Shown here piece by piece: positions 48,451 to 59,478 of a DNA stretch of 64,000 bases. Numbering within the stretch: position 1 is the stretch's first letter; each line of letters starts with the position of its first letter. Source of the stretch: Nomia melanderi (Eukaryota; Arthropoda; Insecta; Hymenoptera; Halictidae); NCBI RefSeq assembly GCF_051020985.1, contig NC_135010.1, positions 1,858,001-1,922,000 on the forward strand. Reading direction: 5' to 3'. The position numbers and the translations under genes are program-made. The notes below the pieces were generated by a model. The model did no database searches. It was not told the DNA's origin and saw only the letters and a program-made list of their open reading frames with translations.

Positions 48451-49011
48451 TATGTGGCACAGAAATGCCGCGATAACCAATCCGGAGCAACAGCATCCCT
48501 CCTTCTGCTCATCAAAAATATTGATTCTGGCTAGGCGGCGGGTACCAAGGGAATGCCCGTCAATCGCCGCAGCGGTCACCAGAAACGCGAAACCCGACGG
48601 GCCATCTAAAACTCTTCTTCCGATCGTGCTAAACCGTTCGAAGCTCGGCTAATTTGTTGGCAAATCTGTTTTTCCGTTGATCTCGCCTCCTCTTATCTAA
48701 TTGCCGCGCGCAATCACGTACCCGTGGTTCTCTCGGTACCGCGAGCATCGTCGCCTTAGTTGCAGGGCTTGCGCTGCAGTCGCATCGAGCGACGGCCACC
48801 GTGAACAGTGCTTCAGCAGCTCTCGGGGCCGAATGGTTGGCTACGGCAATCCTTGATCCGGCCGCTTTCTCTCTCTTTCTCTCCCTCCGGTCTTTCGACA
48901 CCCTGACCGCCACCCGGTCTCGTGCAATCTACCACGGCGACCGCGAGGAGGACCCGTCTGATCGTTGAAGGATAACCGATTTACTCGTGAAAGGATATAC
49001 CGATAGCCAAC
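48450..49011 (+). promoter_or_regulatory. GC-rich promoter and 5' UTR of Ly6 gene 4
   Basis: CpG-rich DNA directly upstream of the Ly6 gene 4 start codon, with a CTTTCTCTCTCTTTCTCTCC pyrimidine tract near 48866-48886. Overlapping frames on the minus strand here are composition artefacts. The start codon context is ccaacATGA. Confidence 0.55.
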
Positions 49012-52000
49012 ATGAGGCGCACACACGTCTTCGCAGTTTGCCTCCTGCTCATTCTCGGTTTTTATGGTAAGCGTCCAGGCGTCGTGTCTAGCTCCCTTGG
49101 TTCAACGATCGGGGCGGATTTACGAGACCGCTTACTATCGATCCCCCAGTCCATTTTAGACCTAGTTTCCCGCTTCAATTGCCACCCGAGACGGCTCGAT
49201 TCGTGAATAATTCCGCCGCGCGACCATTTTTCTCCTCTTTTTCACTGGGATTTCTGCGTTCTCGTGGCGATCAGCGACGTTGCGGTACGCAACACCACCG
49301 ATCGAATGTTCTCGCGTTTGATCGAACACCGGGTAAAGGGATGGGATTAATCCCTTGCCTTATAATAACGTGTCGGAATCGTGACGAAAGTTTTAAATTG
49401 AATTCGACAAATCTAAATATCATTTATATTGTTTTAACGAAAATGTAATATTACTTGTCTATCAAGAATCTTTCTTTTCTTTTTCTACTAAATTATTAAC
49501 GGTCAATTGACAAAGATATCATGGGGCAAGGGGTCAACGCGCTTTGGAACCAATGTTGATGTTTACACGATTAAATTAGTCGAAATTATTCAGTTTTAGA
49601 AATTATACGGATTTTGGAATTTAGCATGCGGGACAAGTATATATGCATTTGCGCGGTAAAAGAATTTTTAGATGTAACTGTACGTAATTTTATATGTTTA
49701 ATATCTATTTTTAAATAATGTTTTTACGATTATGAATTTTTGTAACTGACGCTACAGTATATTCTCTATGGAGTATCACATTACTTCCTGGTTCTAGAAG
49801 TGTATTGTGTTTAGAGATAGTATTGCTGCGATCGATTCAATGGCAAGAGACAAGTGTATTATCGTGATTATTCGGTGAATCGCTTTTTAAATGTCTAAAG
49901 GAAAATGTATTCAGTCATGAAGATGGAAATTTACTTGACGCATTGCCTGAACGCATTGGTGCAAACGCCAGTGAGATCAATGAAAACGCACTATGCGCAA
50001 AACAGCGTTTTTATAATAGACCTCTGCATATTTGTTTTACTTCGACACTGATGCATAAAATAATGATGAAAAATATTTTCTTTCCTTTTATTTTTTTTTA
50101 AACGACTCAATTATTTTCATAATTATTTCTCAATTTTTAATATTCGTATACTATCTTCGTGGAATTGATCATAATATACGAAAAATGATCACAATATTAA
50201 CGATGCAGAATGTAGTTTTCACTATTTTTTAGTTAGAAAACAAATCGGCTTCTTTGTTCCCCTAGTGTGTATTTAACACTAAAACTACCAAGCAGTTGAA
50301 TTGACTTTTTGAAATTTCTCTATCGAAACTTCAAATTCAGTTTGCGTATTACTGAATCAATTTTTTCAATAATTTCTCAGAGAAACATCTGTTATATTTT
50401 TAATAATTGCAAAAGGAAGAAATCAGGACCTGTCTGGTAGTTTTAGTGTTACGACTATGAATGATAGCATAAATTCAAGTATAAGGTGCAGATAGGAGAG
50501 TAAAGTTATTGTTGTTGCGTCTTTCTGGAACGGATAGCTGGATCGATTTTTATATCGCATACAGTCACAAGGACAATGAACCTCCCTTCGATCGGAGCTC
50601 CGCGTTTCACACAATGTTTTCGTAATCTCGAAAGTCAAGTGGGAGAACTGATTATTGAATAACTTGCAACATTGTGTAAGAAAATATGTTTGACGTTTAG
50701 TACGTTGTGATTTTGAATTGTGTGGTGTGGTGACCTACATAAATGCATATACGTTTATTTAACATTTAACCCCCTCAATCCCAACGTCGACTATAGACGA
50801 CTATAGTTGATGGCTGTCGACTACTATACCGAAGAGGTTAAACTATGCATACAGCACACTGAATCCCTTGACAGAAATCGTTTGCTGGTCACATTATCTT
50901 CGTTGACCCCTCTTATCAATTGCCCGATAATGGTCGGAACCTTGCGCCTCGTATTATTACGAAATTGAAACTACGTTTTGTATACAACTAGATGATGAGT
51001 ACTAGTTTCCGGATGTTTATGCATTTATGACATCTTTGTTTATAATAAAATAGTTGGTACATCATACCAAATATAAGTTAATTCATTCAATGCAACGAAA
51101 TTTATACTTCACTTTCGATATGAAATGTTTCTATAAATTAATCGATACAGAAATATATTTGTATAAAAGATCACGACATAAATAGTACGTTGAAACATTT
51201 ATTCACCCTTTAAGCGTGCTTTTTTTCTAATATCAAACGACATCATTGCGGGAAATACAATGTTTCCCAAATACACTTGTTACCTTAGAAATAAGCTTGT
51301 TACACGTCGAATGATTTTTTGAAAGTGACTGTAATACTTCAGGTATAAACGCCATGCAGTGTTACTTGTGTAACAGTCACAATGACAGCCGATGTGCCGA
51401 CGAGAATCCTCCGGATGCCCTTAAAGCAGATTGCTCAGATCTCAAGGACGGCGCAAAATACACGATGTGCCGAAAGATTACGCAAGTCATCGAGTTTAGC
51501 GTTAATGGACGTAAGTAATACGCAATTTATTTCATTGTTGTAATATTAGAGCTGTTACGATTATCTTTTATGTAACGGTGTTCATACGTGTTCATCACAT
51601 TTTATTATAATAATATTTGCTTTCTTCTGCAACTGAGAAACGCTCAACACATTAAGCGCCATGTCAGTCACTGATGACCAACGCTTCTCAATTACTTAAA
51701 AACAATCGTAACATGCAAGGTAACCGATGTCCTATGAAAATGTTTAATAACGTAACTAAGTTGATAACAGTGTAACGCAATGATAGTTCAACGCCAAATA
51801 ATTGATAATTGTTATGAATTAAAAAAGTATAACTCTACGGAAAAACGGTCAAGATTTTCGTGGCGCTTAACGTATTAAAGATCGCGAGATTAAGAAAAGA
51901 ACAAAATTTTTGCAATAACTTATATTACTATTCCATGATCAGAAAGTAAGAAGTATCAATGAATTCAATGAAAATTCAAATTTTTCTCCAATTCTTATTT

Positions 52001-55000
52001 AAAATAATCTAGTCACAATGTGCTTTAGACGTATCTGTATTAACCCAGATTAATACAACTCCCTCATTATTCTATAGAAAGCTACTATACACTACCAAGC
52101 ACGCTACAACAGCGTGATTAATACAATGCGTGTTAAGCTACAGTTGCCTGATTTATCTAGTACAATATAACCATTAGTGTAGTTTATCTCGCTATAGAAA
52201 TGTTGGATTGAACATAATTTATGGCACAACTGAAAAGGAAATGATCCTCATGCATTTAAATAAACAATAAAACAGCAGCTTGTAATTTGCCACTGTAAAA
52301 GAAAGAATGTAAAATAATGGGTGACATATTTTCCTACACTTGGTGGCTAGTTAGAAATTTCACATACTCACAATTTTATTAGTAAAATCACACTGAATAA
52401 TTGTAACGTATTACACGCATAGTTTTTTAAATACCTTCCTCTTTTAAGAGCAGCAGATTTTTATTGCATTAATTGTCGATATGTATTCTTTACTGTTTAC
52501 CAATATTTACATTATTTTTTATTTCATTACTTCGAATAATGACGTTTAAAATATTGTTACAATTAGATATATAATAACAGAAATAAAAGTTGGATAGATA
52601 ACAAAACTGATATAATAATGAAATGATTAATAATAATGTACAGTTGAAAGGACAAATTTGAGTCAAAGTAATTAGAGTTTGAAAAATTTAGGAAAGAGAT
52701 ATAAAATGCGCACAAACGCATCAATAATTTTTAAATCAAAAAGTGAAGTGTAATATCCAGAAATGTTTAACTTTTAATTATTTACTAACAAAAAACAAGT
52801 CTCCTCTTGTTATACTATAAATTAAATCTCAATCTACACATGTAGATTTGTACACTCAATAGTAAGATTATCTAACAATAACATTAATGTACATCAAAAT
52901 AAATCATATAATATAAGTGATATTATAAAACGTAAAATATTTGAAAATACATTTCGATACCAGTAAAAACAATGTGTCAAAACTTGTTTTAATCACGTGA
53001 CATGCTTATTTTCACAATATTAAACAGTTCTTTTAAAAACTTCTTTATTAAGCATACATACACATACAAAACACACTTCAATTTTCATACAGTAACAGAA
53101 ATGCAATACAAAATTCACTTTGACTTTAATCATATTAATAAAAAATGTTTTAACAAAATTGTTTCCAAGAAAGAAGAAGTAACAAACATTACTACGTGGC
53201 ATTGCAAATAAAATTAAACATAAAGTCATATTCGAGTATAGGTTGGCGTTTATTTCGGGAAAGAGTACAACTCAGTACAAAGATACAACTCTCTGTTACA
53301 TTGTACACGCTACATAGAATTGTAATATTCTGCAAATTCGAAAACTTAATATCTAACAAATCCGAATGAAAATTGTTCTACGTGTTGTTATACGCTTCTT
53401 CTTAAAGTTTCAATTGTTTTTATTATCTTGACATTACCAATCTAAGTGCAATACGTATTATTAGTCATCGACGAAACATAATCTGCAGGAGATCCATGAT
53501 TTCTTTGGCTATATGTAATGTAACACCATCTTGTTGAAAGCACGTATCTGTCAGATCTCGTTGTTTCAATTTAATGGTTGCGCCATTGCAATGCAAAATA
53601 CCGTAAAATGTAACAACTACTACAAATTTATTAATTATTAATTAAATCACTGTAATCTATATTGCTTAATTTGCAAAATAATCTAGAAAAAATTAGCGAG
53701 TTGATTACTATATTAATAACTGCTGTTATGTATACTTAATTTCAATAGTCAGTGATTATCACGTAAACATAAATCGGCTGAGACAATATTTGTTGACAGC
53801 GTAGTAATACTGTATTTCTTCATGCGGAGCTATATACTATTACACATGTAATGGTCAAAACGTGAACATTATATTGTTGCTCCTGTCGCACCCAGTAGAA
53901 ATCTTGCCCGACCATTTCCGATCAATCTGTTGCACAACAAAGTCTTCAAAAACGTCTTTATTCGAAGTTTTACAAGCGAGTTAAAATATTAGTATTTCAT
54001 AAAATAACATTACATGAATATTCATCTGTAATATTTGTTTAAAAATGTATTGACTGGACAAAAATGAAGCAGTTTGTAAAAGTAAAACCTCTACTATGTT
54101 CAATTTAGTCTTAAAAAATAGAGAAGATTTTCATGAATATTTAAATGTTCACTATTATTAAACTATACAATTCTGAATGGTTGTAATTAGTTATATCATC
54201 TTGAAAGTTGATTGTAAGTAAAAGTTCTAAATATTGTAAAATATGATAAAAATCTTGCAAATTTATATGCAACTGTATTTGTTGTTTGATGGTATTGCAT
54301 GAGCTATTTAAACGCACTCACACATTTGACAGTAAAATTGCTCAATGTAAAGAGAAATCAGGAAAATTTCTTTATAATTCCGTGATTAATAGTGAGCAGT
54401 ACATGAAACAATCAAATATCTGCAGTGGTTGCCTATCGTATAATATAACTTTCTTCAGAAAATGCACTTTCTTTAAAAATATCTAAATCCATGTTACATA
54501 GAATGCTATAAGAAGTTTTCACCAAAAAGTAAAAATAATACGTATAAATTATACATATCGGCTCTTTTCTAAACCGTCTGATTTTAAACGTCATTTAACA
54601 CTAGATTCACGGACGTTTATTTTACACTTTATTCTACTAGTTCTAGAAAACTACACGTTCGTCTATATAGATTGAGAGAATTGTAACTTCAAAGCTAGAG
54701 GATTACAATATGTATTCGCACAATTGCACGAATCAAAGTCGACGTAAACTGCTACTAAATAACATTTTAAAAAATTCAGTACCCATCAAATTGACGAGTT
54801 CCGTAAATCTAGTGTTAAAATCATCAAAAATCACAAAATTTACCACTTACACAGGCTATAAATTCAAGAAACTTTCCTCTCTATTTTAAAACTAAATTGA
54901 AGTTCATAATTCTTTTTAGTTTCTTTGAACGATAGAGCAATTCTTCTCACGAATCAGTATTTCGAGCAAAAAATTGTATAAAAATCACTCGGTAGATACT

Positions 55001-55305
55001 ACAGGTCAAAGGAAAGGGTTTAACTTGTTAAACGATGTAGTCGTAACAGGTGGTTACATAAATAACAACGATTACACGTGCTTGAAACAGTTCCAGCTAA
55101 CACTCGTGTGATAAGGGGCTGCGGATGGGTCGAGTCGGACTACAATGGAAGGTGCTACCAACGCAGCGGTTTTGGAGGTCGCCAGGAAGTTTGTTCATGC
55201 TTGACGGATTATTGTAACACAGCGACACCAAACGTTCTGCCGCCGAAATCATTAATCCTGTCTTGTGTTCTGGGCACCGTATTGCTAGCATTCATCCGTA
55301 ATTAG
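49012..55305 (+). CDS. Ly6/uPAR protein 4 (three exons, GPI-anchored)
   Basis: Exons 49012-49066, 51343-51510 and 55091-55305 join to 438 nt, 145 codons plus stop, with phase-1 introns. Exon 1 gives the signal peptide MRRTHVFAVCLLLILGFYG before gtaagc. Exon 2 follows atacttcag and encodes NAMQCYLCNSHNDSRC and later YTMCRKITQVIEFSVNG before gtaagt. Exon 3 follows tgaaacag and encodes RVIRGCGW, GRCYQRSGFGGRQEVCSC and DYCN, then the GPI tail SLILSCVLGTVLLAF. It has ten mature cysteines and an NDS glycosylation sequon. The RVIRGCGW and GRCYQRSGFGG blocks are, to my recollection, strongly conserved in one insect Ly6 subgroup, so this is likely the most conserved of the four. It is the only one on the plus strand. 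A possible polyadenylation signal AATAAA is at 56014. No fly orthologue is named with confidence. Confidence 0.92.
49347..49537. mobile_element. MITE family F, copy 2 (TTAA type)
   Basis: A 191-bp element in intron 1 of Ly6 gene 4. The left end is TTAATCCCTTGCCTTATAAT and the reversed right end is TTGACCCCTTGCCCCATGAT. The left end continues with ACGTGTCGG, as in the 33-kb family-F copy. Confidence 0.65.
50273..50452. mobile_element. MITE family A, copy 4 (TTAA type)
   Basis: A 180-bp element in intron 1 of Ly6 gene 4. It opens TTAACACTAAAACTACC and closes GGTAGTTTTAGTGTTAC. The interior is inverted relative to copies 1 and 2 (TCAATTTTTTCAATAATTTC and CAGTTTGCGTATTACTG). Confidence 0.75.
50766..50841. 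mobile_element. 76-bp TTAA-ended element
   Basis: TTAA at both ends (50766-50769 and 50838-50841). The left arm TTAACCCCCTC pairs loosely with the reversed right arm TTAACCTCTTC. The inside is unusual: GTCGACTATAGACGACTATA followed by GTTGATGGCTGTCGACTACT, an internal repeat of the GTCGACTA motif. Confidence 0.45.
51644..51878. mobile_element. MITE family C, copy 2 (TTAA type)
   Basis: About 235 bp in intron 2 of Ly6 gene 4. The left end is TCAACACATTAAGCGCCATG. The reversed right end is TTAATACGTTAAGCGCCACG. The ends pair, and the GTCAGTCACTGATGACC block corresponds to the palindrome of copy 1. Confidence 0.65.
54595..54818. mobile_element. MITE family A, copy 5 (TTAA type)
   Basis: A 224-bp element with perfect TTAA borders, opening TTAACACTAGATTCACGGAC and closing CCGTAAATCTAGTGTTAA. 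It sits 272 bp upstream of exon 3 of Ly6 gene 4. The interior differs from other copies, so only the ends define the family. Confidence 0.7.
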
Positions 55306-56568
55306 ATCCAAAAGAAATTTTCTATGTTCCTGAACAATCAACGGGGAGACACGTTCGAGATCGTTAGTACATCTTCAAAACAGCTTCGAACCTTGCATAC
55401 TCGAGAAACCGATGGGAACGAGCTAACGTCAACGGATCCGAGAGGCTGCACTTCTGACCTCTAGCGGTGCAGATAAGAGAAGAGTGTGTACAACAAAGGA
55501 CGAAGAAGCCACTTTTCAAGTGGAAAGTATCCGCATCTAAACTGTAGAATTTTCCATTACGTTCTGACAATCGGACGCTAGCGATCTCGACTTAATCGAG
55601 GGAACGGAGGATCCCCAAACGAAACTACGTTTTATTTGAAATGATCTAGGGCCGGCGCTGATGGCTCCCTCCTGTCCGTTGGTTAATGGTTACCGTAGCT
55701 TTAGATAAACTATGCACGCTGTTCCTGGTCACCTTGTCCATTTTGTCAACGAAGTGCATCAAGTAAGCGCGATAACGAAAAAATTACATTATCGTTCACA
55801 TATACAGTATTTTAATCGTTAGGGGAACAACTGAACTCTCGATCTAGGATCATTAAATCCAGTAAAAGTATAGAGGAATGATAAAACGTTACGTGTGAAA
55901 CGAAAAACGGGACACAAAAACTTATTGTTAACGAAAGAAAATATTTCCGCAGGAATATATTATATATCATCGTCACTCGTTCATTACGCATTGTCGTTTA
56001 TTTCACGTTTCTAAATAAAAAAAATACGTGCGTTTCTCGAATAATCGATGGTAAGTTAATTTATCGAAGGTTTACTGTTTTTTACCAACGAAATACGTAG
56101 GGGTACAGGAACAGTTAGATTTTTTCGTACTTTTTGCAAAACCAGCCGAATGATATTTTCTCGGTCACGTGTAACTCTTTTCGAAAATTTTCAACGTAGG
56201 TGCTGAAAGTGTGGCATCGGTCACATTGTGTTCATTCGACGATTTTTCTGCGTAGAGCTTAAGAATAATAATACGTACGCAACAATTGCGCAACTTGTTA
56301 AGGATCTTGTTGTATCTGTATTCACGAAAAGAACATCTGTACAATGTGTTTTTTGTGTGAAACAAAGAAAATATATCAAAGTTGCCGTTGCGAAGAATTC
56401 GAGCCTTTATTATTTTCCCTCAATTTATCAAACCGGAAAATATGAATTAAAGTGCTGGCTTAAAGTATAACATAAATTTGAACGATCTTGTACAGTTTTA
56501 TGTATCGGTATGTTGACAAAATACAATTGCGCCTTTTTCTTAAATAGAACTCCATAATTTTGTATACA

Positions 56569-56792
56569 TTAACACTAGAACAATCGAGCGTTTAACATAA
56601 TTAACATGTAATCCTTATAAAAATTGTAACAATATATTTTTTCGGTTTCTTCATATATTAATTATAGCATCGAAGTAAAAGTATTTATTTTTCAAATCAT
56701 TTTGGATATTTAACACTTTTAAAATATCAATAATTGCAAAATGAAAAAAAACTGAACGTGTCAGTTTTAGAGGTGTAGTTGTCTAGTGTTAA
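56569..56792. mobile_element. MITE family A, copy 6 (TTAA type)
   Basis: A 224-bp element with TTAA at 56569-56572 and 56789-56792. It opens TTAACACTAGAACAATCG and closes GTTGTCTAGTGTTAA. The interior is the reverse of the copy at 40638-40857, sharing CCTTATAAAAATTGTAACAA. Confidence 0.75.
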
Positions 56793-56849
56793 TCGATGAA
56801 CCGAGTCAAACCTAATATCCAAGGTTGATACCATAAAATTCAAATACTA

Positions 56850-57094
56850 TTAATACGTTGACTGTCACGGTGGTCACCGGTGATCGGAGCTTAAAAATTG
56901 CTTAAACACAATTATAATAAGAAAACTGATGTCAAATAAAAATACTTACAATTAGTAACACAGATAACTAGTCTAACACGTGTATTATGATACCAAGTCA
57001 TTAATAATTATTTCTAATAACATTTGTCTTTGTTATAAAAAATATGTATTGTTACACAAAACGTTCGGAATTCTCGTGGCAGTCAACGTGTTCA
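56850..57094. mobile_element. MITE family C, copy 3 (TTAA type)
   Basis: About 245 bp, opening TTAATACGTTGACTGTCACG and closing CGTGGCAGTCAACGTGTTCA. The inner GGTGGTCACCGGTGATCGG corresponds to the palindrome of copy 1. The right TTAA is eroded. It starts only 57 bp after a family-A copy ends. Confidence 0.7.
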
Positions 57095-57277
57095 TAAGAT
57101 ATAAAAATTCTTTATATTCTTGCAAATTTCGAAAATGTACTTATAAATACGTCGAGATTAAAATGATTCTAAACTTTTACAAATAGTAATAAAATGAAGA
57201 AAGTCTCGACGTATCGGCAATAATAAATATAAACAAGAAGAAAATAGTACTTCTGTGTAAGACGGATGTCGTTAATT

Positions 57278-57773
57278 ACACTATCCAACAAATTTGAACC
57301 TTTTTTATATTTTGCAATAGCCACTGGGTAATCCTTATAAATTGTCCTAAATATGAAGCCGAAAACCAAATCGCTGGATCACCCTCAATTTTCGGAAAAC
57401 GCGAGTTTTTGTAAAAACGATCGATTTTTTTAAAGAAACAAGTATTACGTGAAAACTAAATACGATAGGCAGTTCAAATTTGTTTATCACTTTGATCATC
57501 ATTTACAAGCACTTAATGTTATCAAATATTCAAACTTGTATAGTCATACGTTCAGGCAGTTCTCCTCTATTTTTTCCCACTTTGAACTACCTCTCGTTTT
57601 TAGTTTTCACGTAATACTTATTTCTTTAAAAAAATTGACTTTTTTTACAAAAATCCATTTTTCTCGAAAACTGAGGATGATCCAGCAATTTGGTTTTTGG
57701 ATTCGTATTTAGCGCAAGCTATAAGAATTATCCAGTGGCTATTACAAAACAAAAATCGTGTTGGACAGTGTTA
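57278..57773. mobile_element. Long foldback element, arms of about 200 bp
   Basis: The left arm (57278 to about 57480) and right arm (about 57560-57773) are long inverted repeats. Matches include CAATAGCCACTGGGTAATCC with GGATAATTCT-type text, CGAAAACCAAATCGCTGGAT, TTTTTTTAAAGAAACAAGTA and TTACGTGAAAACTAAA. The outer ends are ACACTATCCAACA and, reversed, ACACTGTCCAACA. The arms are far longer than in the other elements, and there is no transposase frame in the short middle. Confidence 0.8.
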
Positions 57774-59114
57774 CTAGTTTAGAATTAAATTATAAATTTG
57801 GTTACAATTAAATTCGTTCAATGAGTAAAGGAAAATAATATTAAGGGAACGAAGAATTTTTGATAAAGTGCTCATATAGATTCGAATCTATTTGCGAATA
57901 TTTGTTTTACTTCCCTAAGTACTCATACAGGGTTCATATCTAATCCATTAATGTTCAAACCTCTTTGCGATATACTTGAGCCCATCACTAGTCGAATCCA
58001 CTTGAACCGTGCGTCAAATTTTTCTCTCGTTTCATTGTTCCATGGAAATAATTTTGTTTCATATCCATAGTCAGTAATCTGCCATTTTTCTTCACGGTGT
58101 TCGTTGAATTCTTCCGTTTTGTAGATTACCATTGTATTTCTGATATGTACATATGTTCTGTTGTTCTACGTTCGTAAGGAATCGGAATCAATTTGCTATG
58201 AAAAACAGCACGCGATAAATACGGTAACATGTATATTTAATCAATTCAACGGAGCAGAGCGAAGTAACTTGGAAAAACTCGTGGATTAACATCACGTTTG
58301 TTACTCTAGTCGGACATTTACACGTTAACAGTTTAATCCGTATCTTGTTCTCGTTTGCCCACTTGTATTTTCGTATGCAAGTTTGAAATGAGTTTGCCTC
58401 GTTTCCCGTGGCCGCAAACTCATCCTGCCCCATGTCGTTTTTTCGTCATTTACATTACACCTTACATCTGAATACGACTAGCTTGTTCAGGAAATTTAAA
58501 AAGATACTTTGGACATCAGGTAAAATACAAAATGTTTATCATGATAAATGAATCAATTAAATTGAACAAACATCCTTAGGTTAGAAACGTGTCAAATAGC
58601 AGCTGATATAGTGACTACGTTCGGTCCATTAGTTTGGACTTTAAGAATTCTTAACCGTACATAATATTATTTATAGTTTCGATGTTCTCATTGAAACAAA
58701 TCTTTAAAACAATTTTTTAAATCTTTAACATAATAGTCAGAAATAATTTTGTTTGAGGGATGTGCCTTTTAAAACAATAATTATGTAAAAGTTTGTTAAC
58801 ACAAAGAAAGTGGTAAAACGATAGCGTGACAAAGTAAAATTCTTTTTGATAAAAGAAAGGTAATATTTTAATATAACAAAAACTTTATCGTTTCCCCATG
58901 ATTCTACGCTTATACAAGAAAGAAAGACAAGAAAATACATAATAGAGATATATACAACTTTCGAACTTGATTCAAAATATCTAGATAACAGTAATATTGT
59001 TGTATAACAAAATCAAACCATTTAAAATATTTTATTGCATATTTTTATATATAATCTCAATCACACAAGTGTTCTTCTACCCGTTTTATCTCCTGTAATC
59101 ATGTACTAAACACG

Positions 59115-59368
59115 TTAATCTGTTAACTGTGGAATTTAATTTAAAAAAACTGTGGTAAAACTTGCAATGAAATCAAATAATGAAGCGTGTACTCGTCAAA
59201 CGCAGGCCAAATGCACTTATAATATATATATTTTAATGAAAAACCAAAGCACAACGAAGAAGAGTTATATGTTTATCTGAAAAAATAAATAATTGATCGT
59301 CGAAAGAATTAGTATCATTTTGATTTTAAAATGACGTGTATACTCGTCGAATGCAGTTAACTGATTAA
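59115..59368. mobile_element. MITE family B, copy 3 (TTAA type)
   Basis: A 254-bp element, inverted relative to copies 1 and 2. It opens TTAATCTGTTAACTGTGGAA and closes ATGCAGTTAACTGATTAA, with TTAA at both borders. It shares ATATGTTTATCTGAAAAAAT and AACGAAGAAG with the others in reverse. It ends about 110 bp before the first visible exon of the Q-rich gene. Confidence 0.8.
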
Positions 59369-59478
59369 AGTTTCCAATGACAAACTAAAAATTAAAATTA
59401 CTAATTGAATATTTACCTTAAGAAAATGGTATTACGATTTTTACTGAAAAGATATTGAGTGATTTAAATGTTTAAACA

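Larger units (their letters stand above)
55306..59478. other. Spacer between Ly6 gene 4 and the Q-rich gene
   Basis: Begins with the GC-richer 3' UTR of Ly6 gene 4 (to about 56020). It then holds TTAA-type elements of families A, C and B and a 500-bp foldback, listed separately. The patch at 57900-58450 has moderate complexity and short frames on the minus strand, but no recognisable gene. An untranslated first exon of the Q-rich gene may lie here unseen. Confidence 0.5.

Noticed and set aside
48358..49026. Minus-strand frames upstream of Ly6 gene 4
   Set aside because: They fall in a CpG-rich promoter and show no protein-like features.
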